8,167 nucleotides of DNA. Source: Gammaproteobacteria bacterium TMED92. Lineage in GTDB: Bacteria > Pseudomonadota > Gammaproteobacteria > Pseudomonadales > Azotimanducaceae. The stretch lies in assembly GCA_002170355.2 (NCBI GenBank), contig NHET02000021.1:1-8167 (forward strand), read 5' to 3'. This document shows positions 1 through 5,874 of this stretch, one piece after another. The notes under the pieces were generated by a model. It was not told the origin of the DNA, made no database searches, and saw only the letters and a list, made by a program, of their open reading frames with translations. Each line of letters begins with the position of its first letter. The first letter of the stretch is position 1. The translations under genes and the position numbers were made by a program.

Positions 1-432
1 GGTTAACCCTCGGCCCTTGAGATATTCCACCGCGTTGCTAGCTCCGCGCAACTGGCTTCGATAGAACTGCTCCGCTTGCGCGAGGATAGTGTATAGATCT
101 TCGTCAACACTCGCCGCTGCACTGCGACCTTGTTCCCGAGGTACTTCCATACCTAACTCACGAGCCAACAACTCCACGGCTTCTACAAACTCCAGGCGTT
201 CGTACTTCATGATGAAACCAAGCGCCGAGCCGCTCTCTTGGCAGCCAAAGCAATGAAAAAACTGTTTGTCTGGACTGACCGAGAACGACGGCGTTTTTTC
301 GTCGTGGAATGGACATAGACCGGAGTAGTTCTTACCGGTTTTTTTTAATGCAATGCGCTCGCCTACGACGCTGACAATGTCTGCGCGATCGATCAGATCG
401 TTAATAAAGTGTTGTGGAATTCGACCGGCCAA
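1..432 (-). CDS. dnaG: DNA primase DnaG, N-terminal part (cut by the left window edge)
   Basis: This is the first 144 codons of bacterial DNA primase, which makes the RNA primers for lagging-strand and origin replication. The visible part holds the CHC2 zinc-binding domain: Cys40, His43, Cys61 and Cys64 in the pattern CPFH...HCFGC, followed by the start of the linker to the TOPRIM catalytic core, which lies outside the window. The N-terminus (LAGRIPQHFINDLIDRADIV) matches the E. coli protein residue for residue in register from position 1. The start is a TTG at 430-432: an in-frame TAG lies at 442-444, only three codons upstream, and no ATG or GTG occurs between. No clear Shine-Dalgarno precedes it. 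It lies 67 nt downstream of yqeY and is the last gene seen of the rpsU operon; rpoD would be expected next. Codons 29-32 contain a run of eight A. Confidence 0.96.
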   Translation of the reverse strand, partial: MAGRIPQHFINDLIDRADIVSVVGERIALKKTGKNYSGLCPFHDEKTPSFSVSPDKQFFHCFGCQESGSALGFIMKYERLEFVEAVELLARELGMEVPREQGRSAAASVDEDLYTILAQAEQFYRSQLRGASNAVEYLKGRGLT

Positions 433-467
433 AGTGTCGTGCTACTGCCATAAAAATTACAGGCTAT

Positions 468-487
468 CACAACGCTTCCGCATTGCA
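468..487 (-). promoter_or_regulatory. RNA hairpin with GGAA tetraloop between yqeY and dnaG
   Basis: On the minus strand CAATGC (480-485) pairs with GCGTTG (470-475) around a GGAA loop (476-479), a GNRA-type tetraloop; one pair is G-U, and two further G-U pairs can extend the base. A run of five T (minus strand, about 453-457) follows after roughly a dozen bases, too far for a standard Rho-independent terminator. The E. coli rpsU-dnaG gap carries a partial terminator that lowers dnaG expression, and this hairpin may play the same role or protect processed mRNA ends. The structure is seen; the function is inferred. Confidence 0.4.
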
Positions 488-499
488 CCGAGAAACGCT

Positions 500-949
500 T
501 TAGCCGCTCAGTTGCGCCTTCACCAACGCACTTGCCCGCCCCATATCGACCCGACCTTCGCCTTGGGATTTCAGCAAACCCATGACCTTACCCATATCCT
601 GCATGCCGCTGGCTCCGGCATTGGCAATTACGTTGGCAACAAATTCGACTAATTCTGTTTCGTCCATCTGTTCTGGCAAAAAGCTTTGGATCACCGAGAT
701 TTCGTAGGCTTCGATCGCGGCAAGGTCGTCCCTGCCTGCGTCTTGATACTGCGCTTGCGCGTCCTGGCGCTGTTTAACCATCTTATTCAGGATGGCGAAG
801 ATGTCGTCGTCACTGAGTTCGCGACGTTCATCCACTTCAAGCCGCTTCACTTCGGCGTTCACCATGCGCAATGTCGCGACCCGCTCTTTGTCGCGAGCGC
901 GCATAGCATCTTTGGTGGCTTGGCTGAGGTTTTGCTTTAGCGCAGACAT
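500..949 (-). CDS. yqeY: GatB/YqeY domain-containing protein
   Basis: A 149-residue protein of the YqeY family, whose fold resembles the tail domain of the GatB amidotransferase subunit. Its exact role is not settled; a link to tRNA or aminoacyl-tRNA handling is inferred from homology only. The sequence is a single soluble helical domain rich in charged residues, with the typical opening (MSALKQNLSQATKDAMRARDKE) and the conserved C-terminal part at about 119-147 (MGKVMGLLK..GRVDMGRASALVKAQL). The ATG at 947-949 is chosen because it gives the family's normal N-terminus and has an AGG six bases upstream. The frame stays open to a TTG at 988, but that extension (PWGNGPKPSRHT) runs through an RNA hairpin and does not look like protein. 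The gene sits between rpsU and dnaG, an arrangement known from Pseudomonas and relatives but absent from E. coli. Confidence 0.93.
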   Translation of the reverse strand: MSALKQNLSQATKDAMRARDKERVATLRMVNAEVKRLEVDERRELSDDDIFAILNKMVKQRQDAQAQYQDAGRDDLAAIEAYEISVIQSFLPEQMDETELVEFVANVIANAGASGMQDMGKVMGLLKSQGEGRVDMGRASALVKAQLSG

Positions 950-964
950 GGTGTGCCTAGAGGG

Positions 965-1001
965 CTTAGGCCCGTTGCCCCAAGGCAATGATCGGCCTAA
1001 G
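965..1001 (-). promoter_or_regulatory. Two-tier RNA hairpin between rpsU and yqeY
   Basis: A perfect 8-bp inverted repeat (CTTAGGCC at 965-972, GGCCTAAG at 994-1001) encloses a second perfect 5-bp repeat (TTGCC at 975-979, GGCAA at 984-988) with a four-base loop. The two stems are separated by an uneven internal loop (2 and 5 bases). No T-tract follows on the minus strand, so this is not a classical intrinsic terminator. Its position just after the rpsU stop suggests a 3' stabiliser, RNase processing site or attenuator that lets S21 be made in large excess over YqeY and DnaG. The pairing is seen directly; the role is inferred. Confidence 0.5.
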
Positions 1002-1021
1002 TCTGGATGTTGGTTGGGAGT

Positions 1022-1237
1022 TTAGTAAGACCGCTCGAACTTACGCGATTCGCGCTGCAACTTTTTCATATGTCGCTTCACGGCCGCTGCAGCCTTGCGC
1101 TTGCGTACCGCTGTCGGCTTCTCATAAAACTCGCGGCGGCGCACTTCTGAGAGCACCCCGGCTTTTTCGCACGAGCGCTTAAAGCGCCGCAGTGCAATGT
1201 CGAATGGTTCGTTTTCTTTAACTCTTACGTGAGGCAT
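1022..1237 (-). CDS. rpsU: 30S ribosomal protein S21
   Basis: A 71-residue basic protein of the small ribosomal subunit, bound near the 3' end of 16S rRNA and needed for efficient initiation on natural mRNAs. The length equals that of E. coli S21, and residues 8-42 ([20 protein letters not shown] followed by [15 protein letters not shown]) are nearly identical to it. The C-terminus is Lys/Arg-rich, as usual. The ATG start gives the expected [12 protein letters not shown] opening; the Shine-Dalgarno is weak (GAAAAG region upstream). It is the first gene of the operon with yqeY and dnaG, is divergent from tsaD, and is served by a sigma-70-like promoter with a short leader. Confidence 0.98.
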   Translation of the reverse strand: MPHVRVKENEPFDIALRRFKRSCEKAGVLSEVRRREFYEKPTAVRKRKAAAAVKRHMKKLQRESRKFERSY

Positions 1238-1278
1238 AAAACTGCTTTTCTAATTACTTGTAATAACCAAGGGCGCGG

Positions 1279-1307
1279 ATTCTACACAGCGGCCGATGCG
1301 TCAGCAA
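1279..1307 (-). promoter_or_regulatory. Sigma-70-type promoter of the rpsU operon
   Basis: On the minus strand a -35 box TTGCTG (1302-1307) and a -10 box TAGAAT (1279-1284) are separated by exactly 17 bases. Matches to the consensus TTGACA and TATAAT are 4/6 and 5/6. The predicted start point is near 1272, giving a leader of about 35 nt before the rpsU ATG. The site is in the right place for a strongly expressed ribosomal protein gene. Confidence 0.65.
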
Positions 1308-1395
1308 CCGAATACATGGCATTTTCCATGCACAAACGTTCTGGAATTTGAGTCATTCCCGGGACGTCGTCACGCACCTTAGGTAATATGGGTCG
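1308..1395. other. Rest of the divergent rpsU/tsaD intergenic region
   Basis: This stretch must carry the tsaD promoter, but I find no convincing -35/-10 pair on the plus strand. A TAATAT at 1384-1389 resembles a -10 box but lacks a matching -35 and would make a leaderless transcript. A small inverted repeat, CATGG (1315-1319) and CCATG (1326-1330), with a six-base spacer lies just upstream of the rpsU -35 box and could be a protein-binding site or chance. Confidence 0.3.
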
Positions 1396-2439
1396 ATGTT
1401 AATTCTCGGCATAGAAACGTCCTGCGACGAAACGGGGCTGGCGCTATACGACACCGAAAAAGGCTTGATCGATCAGGTGTTGTACAGCCAAGTGGATCTC
1501 CACGCCGATTACGGCGGGGTGGTGCCGGAACTCGCCTCAAGGGATCACGTCCGCAAAATCGCTCCGTTGACCCAGCAACTGCTCGACCAGACTGAGTATA
1601 CATTGCGCGACTTGGACGGCATTGCGTATACCGCTGGACCAGGACTTATGGGTGCTTTGTTGGTGGGCGCCAGCTATGCCCGCACGGTCAGTTGGGCGCT
1701 CGGCATTCCCGCTCTGGCTGTGCATCACATGGAGGCGCATTTATTGGCTCCGCTGCTGGACGAACGCAAACCGCCACTGCCCTTTGTCGCGCTGCTGGTT
1801 TCTGGAGGCCACACACAACTGGTGTTGGTCCGGGAACTCGGCAGTTACGAACTGCTAGGCGAATCTGTTGATGACGCCGCCGGTGAGGCCTTCGACAAGA
1901 CCGCCAAGCTACTGGATTTCGATTATCCTGGTGGTCCGGCCGTGGCCAAGGCGGCCCAGCGTGCAGAAGCGCGCAACGCCCAGCTCGGTATAGATTCGAG
2001 GTTCCGCTTCCCACGCCCGATGACTGACAGACCCGGACTAGACTTTAGTTTCAGCGGCTTAAAAACCTACGCGCTTAACACAGTGCAGCAGCACAGCCCA
2101 CTCAGCGACATTGATCGCGACGATATAGCGTTAGCGTTCGAAGAAGCTGCGGTCGAAACATTGGTGATTAAATGCCGTCGTGCCGTCAAGCAGGCGCGAG
2201 CCCCGCATTTAGTCATTGCGGGTGGCGTAAGCGCAAACCAACGGTTACGCCAACAACTTGAGCGCGAGCTAGACGCAGAGGTGTACTACGCACCACCACA
2301 GTTATGCACCGACAACGGTGCGATGATCGCATACGCCGGAGCGCTGCGATTGCAGGCTAATGGCGGTGATACCGGATTGGCGATCAATACCCGCGCGCGT
2401 TGGCCATTAGACGAGCTACCAGCCATTGGTGATGCATGA
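1396..2439 (+). CDS. tsaD: tRNA N6-adenosine threonylcarbamoyltransferase TsaD
   Basis: TsaD (also Gcp, YgjD, Kae1 family) transfers the threonylcarbamoyl group to A37 of ANN-decoding tRNAs, working with TsaB, TsaE and the TsaC product in the cytoplasm. The 347-residue protein has the ASKHA fold motifs: [10 protein letters not shown] at 5-14, the metal ligands His111 and His115 in [14 protein letters not shown] at 135-142, [11 protein letters not shown] at 163-173, [11 protein letters not shown] at 214-224, GGVSAN at 276-281 and the third ligand Asp306 in CTDNGAM. It is about ten residues longer than E. coli TsaD, partly from an insert near 187-200. The ATG is fixed by an in-frame TAA four codons upstream (1384-1386) and matches the family N-terminus. 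A possible AGG lies at 1381-1383, too far for ideal spacing. The stop overlaps the folB start by four bases. Confidence 0.98.
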   Translation: MLILGIETSCDETGLALYDTEKGLIDQVLYSQVDLHADYGGVVPELASRDHVRKIAPLTQQLLDQTEYTLRDLDGIAYTAGPGLMGALLVGASYARTVSWALGIPALAVHHMEAHLLAPLLDERKPPLPFVALLVSGGHTQLVLVRELGSYELLGESVDDAAGEAFDKTAKLLDFDYPGGPAVAKAAQRAEARNAQLGIDSRFRFPRPMTDRPGLDFSFSGLKTYALNTVQQHSPLSDIDRDDIALAFEEAAVETLVIKCRRAVKQARAPHLVIAGGVSANQRLRQQLERELDAEVYYAPPQLCTDNGAMIAYAGALRLQANGGDTGLAINTRARWPLDELPAIGDA

Positions 2440-2786
2440 ACGACATCGTTTTTGTCGAACAACTTAGGGTAACGGCGATACTCGGCATTTTGCCGCACGA
2501 GCGCATAACGCCACAGACGGTGATTATCGATCTAGCCGTAGAGACCGATATTAGCGTCGCCGCAACAAGCCACAATATAGAAGACGCCCTCAACTATGCC
2601 GACCTTGCCGAGAGGGTGAAATCACTGACCATCGACGGCGAGTACTTGTTAATCGAAACGCTGATCAACGACATCGCGAACGTGTGCCTGGATTCACCCT
2701 TGGCTGTTGGCGTAACGGTGGAAGTTCGAAAACCGGAGGCAATCGCCGACGCTGTAGTCGGGCTACGCATTCACCGAGCCAAATAG
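2436..2786 (+). CDS. folB: Dihydroneopterin aldolase FolB
   Basis: FolB splits 7,8-dihydroneopterin into 6-hydroxymethyl-dihydropterin and glycolaldehyde in folate synthesis; many family members also epimerise the substrate. The 116-residue product has the usual single tunnelling fold. Expected active-site residues are in place by alignment with known enzymes: Glu22 (LPHERI), Tyr54 (LNYADLAE), Glu74 (LLIET) and Lys99 (VRKPEAI). Its ATG overlaps the tsaD TGA as ATGA, so translation is probably coupled. plsY, which sits between tsaD and folB in Pseudomonas as I recall, is absent here. The last 16 bp lie over the 3' end of the opposing cca gene, and no terminator is seen after the stop. Confidence 0.95.
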   Translation: MNDIVFVEQLRVTAILGILPHERITPQTVIIDLAVETDISVAATSHNIEDALNYADLAERVKSLTIDGEYLLIETLINDIANVCLDSPLAVGVTVEVRKPEAIADAVVGLRIHRAK

Positions 2787-3847
2787 TCGCGGAGCCAATC
2801 AATACGTCTTGTACCAAGTGCATGACCATAATCGCGCCCAGACAGACCGTGGTTAGGGGGCAACGCGACAGCGCGCAATCCCTGTCTTAGCGTCTCTAGC
2901 TCACGCAGCACAGACGCCGAAAGATCTGGCTGCAGTAACCTGACTAGGCGCCTGAGCCGGGTCATGTCGTGAAGCACTTGCAAGTCATCGAGGGCGCGAT
3001 AGAGCACTTCTACCTGATCTTCTTGCCAGGGGTATGCGGCTATGAGTTCCCCATGCTGAAGACGATCGGATGCCAATTGTGTATACCGCTTTGGCGCCCG
3101 CAATCGATCCGCAAGGGCATGCAGCTGAGTGAGTGTTAGCGGCAGTTGCGCAAATCGTTGTTCGCTTGTTCCAGCAGCAAAATGGCGCGGCTGGCTGTCG
3201 ACTAACTCCGGCTGCCAGAATTCTAGGCCGTTACAGGCGCTGAGCACTTGAAACCAACGCTCAGGCCTCGGCGCCGCCAAGGCCTTAGCGAATTCCTGCC
3301 ACACCCGCTCAGCAGACAACGTCTGTATTTCTGCATCGCGCACCATCTGCTGCATCAGCCTCAGGGTGGCTGGAGCCACCTGAAAATCTGGCAACTGCGC
3401 GGCGAATCGCGCCACTCGAAAAACCCGCAGCGGATCTTCTGCAAACGCGTCAGATACGTGCCTTAACACCTTATCTTTTAGGTCTTGTTGGCCGCGAAAA
3501 GGGTCTATGAGATTGCCCTTGCGATCTTTGGCGATGGCGTTGATGGTGAGATCGCGGCGGACCAGGTCTTGATCCAGGGTAACCTCTGGGCTGGCGTCCA
3601 CGGTGAAACCCCGATGACCACGACCGCGTTTACGCTCGGTGCGCGCCAGCGCATATTCCTCTTTGCTTGCTGGGTGCAAGAATACCGGAAAGTCTCGACC
3701 GACCTGAACGAAGTCCAGCGCCAACAGTTGTTGTTGCGTGGCGCCGACCACTACCCAATCGTGATCCGGGCTAGCACGACCCAGCAACTCATCGCGAACA
3801 GCGCCACCGACTAGATAACACTCTAGATTTTCTAAAAAACCCGACAT
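2771..3847 (-). CDS. cca: CCA-adding tRNA nucleotidyltransferase, short form without HD domain
   Basis: This class II nucleotidyltransferase builds or repairs the 3' CCA end of tRNA without a nucleic acid template. Visible motifs, in order: GGAVRD at 14-19, the catalytic Asp28 and Asp30 in [17 protein letters not shown] at 51-59, [11 protein letters not shown] at 63-73, [10 protein letters not shown] at 97-106, and the helical neck motif [14 protein letters not shown] at 137-150 that recognises bases. The protein is 358 residues, against about 412 for E. coli Cca; the HD phosphohydrolase segment found there after residue about 220 is not present, so 2',3'-cyclic phosphodiesterase and phosphatase activities are not expected. 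The start lies 10 nt after the apaH stop, so cca is probably the last gene of the surA operon. Its 3' end overlaps folB by 16 bp. Confidence 0.96.
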   Translation of the reverse strand: MSGFLENLECYLVGGAVRDELLGRASPDHDWVVVGATQQQLLALDFVQVGRDFPVFLHPASKEEYALARTERKRGRGHRGFTVDASPEVTLDQDLVRRDLTINAIAKDRKGNLIDPFRGQQDLKDKVLRHVSDAFAEDPLRVFRVARFAAQLPDFQVAPATLRLMQQMVRDAEIQTLSAERVWQEFAKALAAPRPERWFQVLSACNGLEFWQPELVDSQPRHFAAGTSEQRFAQLPLTLTQLHALADRLRAPKRYTQLASDRLQHGELIAAYPWQEDQVEVLYRALDDLQVLHDMTRLRRLVRLLQPDLSASVLRELETLRQGLRAVALPPNHGLSGRDYGHALGTRRIDWLRDYLAR

Positions 3848-3857
3848 GGACGACAGT

Positions 3858-4670
3858 TTACAACGCTTGTTGCTGGATAAACTGGCCTGTTTCTAGGCAG
3901 TAAGCGGTGAGCGAACGCCCCCACACGCAGCCGGTGTCGAGGGCAATTGCATCTGCTTGGCCGGTATGACCGGCGAGTGCCGCCCAGTGGCCAAACAATA
4001 CGCGGGGCGATTGCTGGGCAACCCGACCTTTATACCAAGGCTGCAAATCTTTTGGCGCAGCGGCAAGTGCCCCTTTGTGCGCAAAATCCATAACCCCCTG
4101 CGCATCAACCAAGCGCATGCGAGTAAGATAGTTGGTAATAGCGCGCAATCTCGACATGCCCCGTAACGAATCACTCCAAACCGCTGGTTCGTTCCCATAC
4201 ATCTGACGGAAAAAATCTGCGAAACCTATTTCTGCATTGCCCTGCATCACCTGTTCTACCTCAGACGCGTACATCAGCGCTTGGTCAATACTCCAAGCAG
4301 CGGGAATACCTGCGTGCACTAGCACATGCTTGTGTGGCTCGGACAGGTGCACGAGCTTTTGCTGTCGTAGCCAAGACCCTAGCTCTGCAACGTCCTCCGC
4401 TTCCAACAACTCGTCCAATGTGTCCGAACGGCCAGGTGAATGGCCTCCGTAAAGTATCGCCAGGAAGTGCAAATCGTGATTACCTAAGACTATGCGGCAC
4501 TGCCCAGACATCCGATATAAACGCCGCAGCACTTTGAGCGAGTCCGGCCCGCGGTTGATCAAATCGCCTGCGAGCCAAAGCTCATCGGATTCGCCGAAGC
4601 CAAGCTTTTCGAGAAGCGCTACTAACTCTCGATCACAGCCTTGAATGTCGCCAATCGCGTAGGTAGCCAT
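3858..4670 (-). CDS. apaH: Symmetrical bis(5'-nucleosyl)-tetraphosphatase ApaH
   Basis: ApaH cuts Ap4A symmetrically to two ADP and, in E. coli, also removes NpnN-type caps from RNA 5' ends. The 270-residue protein carries the metallophosphoesterase motifs GDIQGC at 7-12, [10 protein letters not shown] at 35-44, GNHDLH at 63-68, HAGI at 119-122, FGHWA at 226-230 and the family signature DTGCVWG at 245-251. The first motif has Gln where E. coli has His (GDVHG); I recall this variant in other ApaH proteins, Pseudomonas included, so it need not mean loss of activity. The gene follows apaG after 27 nt with no strong Shine-Dalgarno. ApaG and ApaH are adjacent in many gammaproteobacteria. Confidence 0.97.
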   Translation of the reverse strand: MATYAIGDIQGCDRELVALLEKLGFGESDELWLAGDLINRGPDSLKVLRRLYRMSGQCRIVLGNHDLHFLAILYGGHSPGRSDTLDELLEAEDVAELGSWLRQQKLVHLSEPHKHVLVHAGIPAAWSIDQALMYASEVEQVMQGNAEIGFADFFRQMYGNEPAVWSDSLRGMSRLRAITNYLTRMRLVDAQGVMDFAHKGALAAAPKDLQPWYKGRVAQQSPRVLFGHWAALAGHTGQADAIALDTGCVWGRSLTAYCLETGQFIQQQAL

Positions 4671-4697
4671 TAGCGCAAGAACTCTCTGGCTCGCCGC

Positions 4698-5081
4698 TCA
4701 ATGCACAAGTGCCGAAACCGCAAGACTGAACTGAGGTATGTCCACATCAAAGTGGTGGCCAGAATCGGTAACAAACTCATATTTGCCCTGCATGACGCCA
4801 ACCGGGGTTTTAAGGATCGCACCACTGCTGTAGCGAAACCCCTGACCAGGTAAAATGCGCGGCTGCTGCCCCACAACACCTGGCCCCTTGACCTCTTCTA
4901 CTTCTCCTTGTCCATCCGTAATGAGCCAGTGACGATTTAGCAGCTGGCTGGCCTGGTTCGAGTTGTTTTCTATGGTAATGGTGTACGCGAATGCGTAGCG
5001 ATGCTCATCTGGTTTCGATTCTTGGGGTAAATGCATGCATTCCACGCTGACGCGAATCGCTTGCTGTTTATCTTCGCTCAT
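4698..5081 (-). CDS. apaG: ApaG family protein
   Basis: A 127-residue single-domain protein of the ApaG/DUF525 family, which has a fibronectin type III-like beta-sandwich fold. Its biochemical function is not firmly known; the name comes from its place next to apaH. Conserved elements are RHWLITDG at 50-57, the GPGVVGQQP loop at 66-74 and YSSGAILKTPVGVMQGKYEF at 84-103, and it ends with the usual LAVSALVH-type tail. No signal peptide or membrane segment is seen. It begins 7 nt after the rsmA stop, so it is likely to be translated by ribosomes leaving rsmA. Confidence 0.96.
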   Translation of the reverse strand: MSEDKQQAIRVSVECMHLPQESKPDEHRYAFAYTITIENNSNQASQLLNRHWLITDGQGEVEEVKGPGVVGQQPRILPGQGFRYSSGAILKTPVGVMQGKYEFVTDSGHHFDVDIPQFSLAVSALVH

Positions 5082-5088
5082 TACTCGT

Positions 5089-5874
5089 CTACCGCTGTGA
5101 ATGTTCTTCTGCCCATTGGGCTATCTGTAAAAACTCACTCAAACCAACATCGTCCGCGCGCCACTGTGGCTCTGCTTGGACTGCCGACCAGTCAATGTTC
5201 AGCGTTTTCAGTGCATTCGACAAGCGCTTGCGCCGCGCAGAGAATGCCAAACGCAAAACTCGATCTAGGGTTTGCAACTGTGCCGGTAGGGCAACGTCAC
5301 GGCGTGGCACAATTCGCACGACTGCCGAATCCACTTGGGGCGGCGGAGTAAAGCTAGATGGCAGCACATCGAATAACCCCTCTACTTCAGCAAACACCTG
5401 CACCATTACACTCAGTCGCCCCCAGGCTTTGGTCCCCGGCTGGGCGCGCATTCGATCCGCCATTTCTTTTTGCAACATAAAGTGCATGTCGCGAATACGG
5501 CCCGGAACACTATAACTGTGCAACACATACTTGAGGATGAGTGGCGATGAAATGTTGTAAGGCAAATTGCCCACCACACGCCAGCCTTGTTCGGAGTCGG
5601 TTAGTACCGTCTCCAACACCACCTCGAGCACGTCTGAATTGATAATGCGAATACTTGGGAAACGCTGCTGTAACAGCGGAACAAGATCGCGATCTATCTC
5701 GATTGCGGTGTAGTCGGTTTCAGCGGCAGCAATCAAATACGCTGTCAAAGCGCCCATTCCTGGGCCAATCTCCAGCACCTGCTGACCAGGCGTTAGGGCT
5801 ATCGCTTGAGTCAGCTGCTGCAGGACCCCTTCGTCACTGAGGAAGTGCTGACCAAAACGCTTACGCGCACGCAT
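5089..5874 (-). CDS. rsmA: 16S rRNA (adenine(1518)-N6/adenine(1519)-N6)-dimethyltransferase RsmA (KsgA)
   Basis: RsmA dimethylates two adjacent adenines in the 3'-terminal hairpin of 16S rRNA late in 30S assembly, using S-adenosylmethionine; its loss gives kasugamycin resistance. The 261-residue protein opens with the typical RKRFGQHFL, then has the SAM-binding motif VLEIGPGMGALT at 33-44, the acidic ribose-binding Glu59 in AIEID, and the catalytic motif NLPYNISSPL at 103-112. The C-terminal helical domain includes FTPPPQVDSAVV and FSARRKRLSNAL. The N-terminus is about ten residues shorter than in E. coli. The ATG overlaps the pdxA stop by one base (TAATG) with a CAGG just upstream, indicating translational coupling. 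Confidence 0.98.
   Translation of the reverse strand: MRARKRFGQHFLSDEGVLQQLTQAIALTPGQQVLEIGPGMGALTAYLIAAAETDYTAIEIDRDLVPLLQQRFPSIRIINSDVLEVVLETVLTDSEQGWRVVGNLPYNISSPLILKYVLHSYSVPGRIRDMHFMLQKEMADRMRAQPGTKAWGRLSVMVQVFAEVEGLFDVLPSSFTPPPQVDSAVVRIVPRRDVALPAQLQTLDRVLRLAFSARRKRLSNALKTLNIDWSAVQAEPQWRADDVGLSEFLQIAQWAEEHSQR

Noticed and set aside
353..652. 99-codon plus-strand frame across dnaG, the intergenic gap and yqeY
   Set aside because: It covers conserved codons of both real genes on the other strand and has a low-complexity, unrecognisable product.
950..988. N-terminal extension of YqeY from a TTG at 986-988
   Set aside because: It adds 13 residues unlike the family and would translate through a strong hairpin; the ATG at 947-949 gives the normal N-terminus and has an AGG upstream.
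1348..1353. TTGAGT as a -35 box for tsaD
   Set aside because: No -10-like hexamer occurs 16-18 bases downstream; the only candidate, TAATAT at 1384, is 30 bases away.
1688..2014. 108-codon open frame on the minus strand inside tsaD
   Set aside because: Antisense shadow of a conserved gene, rich in Arg and Pro as expected for a spurious frame.
2787..2890. Possible terminator for the tsaD-folB transcript downstream of folB
   Set aside because: Only a CTTG-TAC-CAAG mini-stem with no T-tract is seen; not enough to call a terminator.
3485..3814. 109-codon open frame on the plus strand inside cca
   Set aside because: It lies wholly antisense to the well-conserved catalytic half of cca and matches no protein family I recognise.
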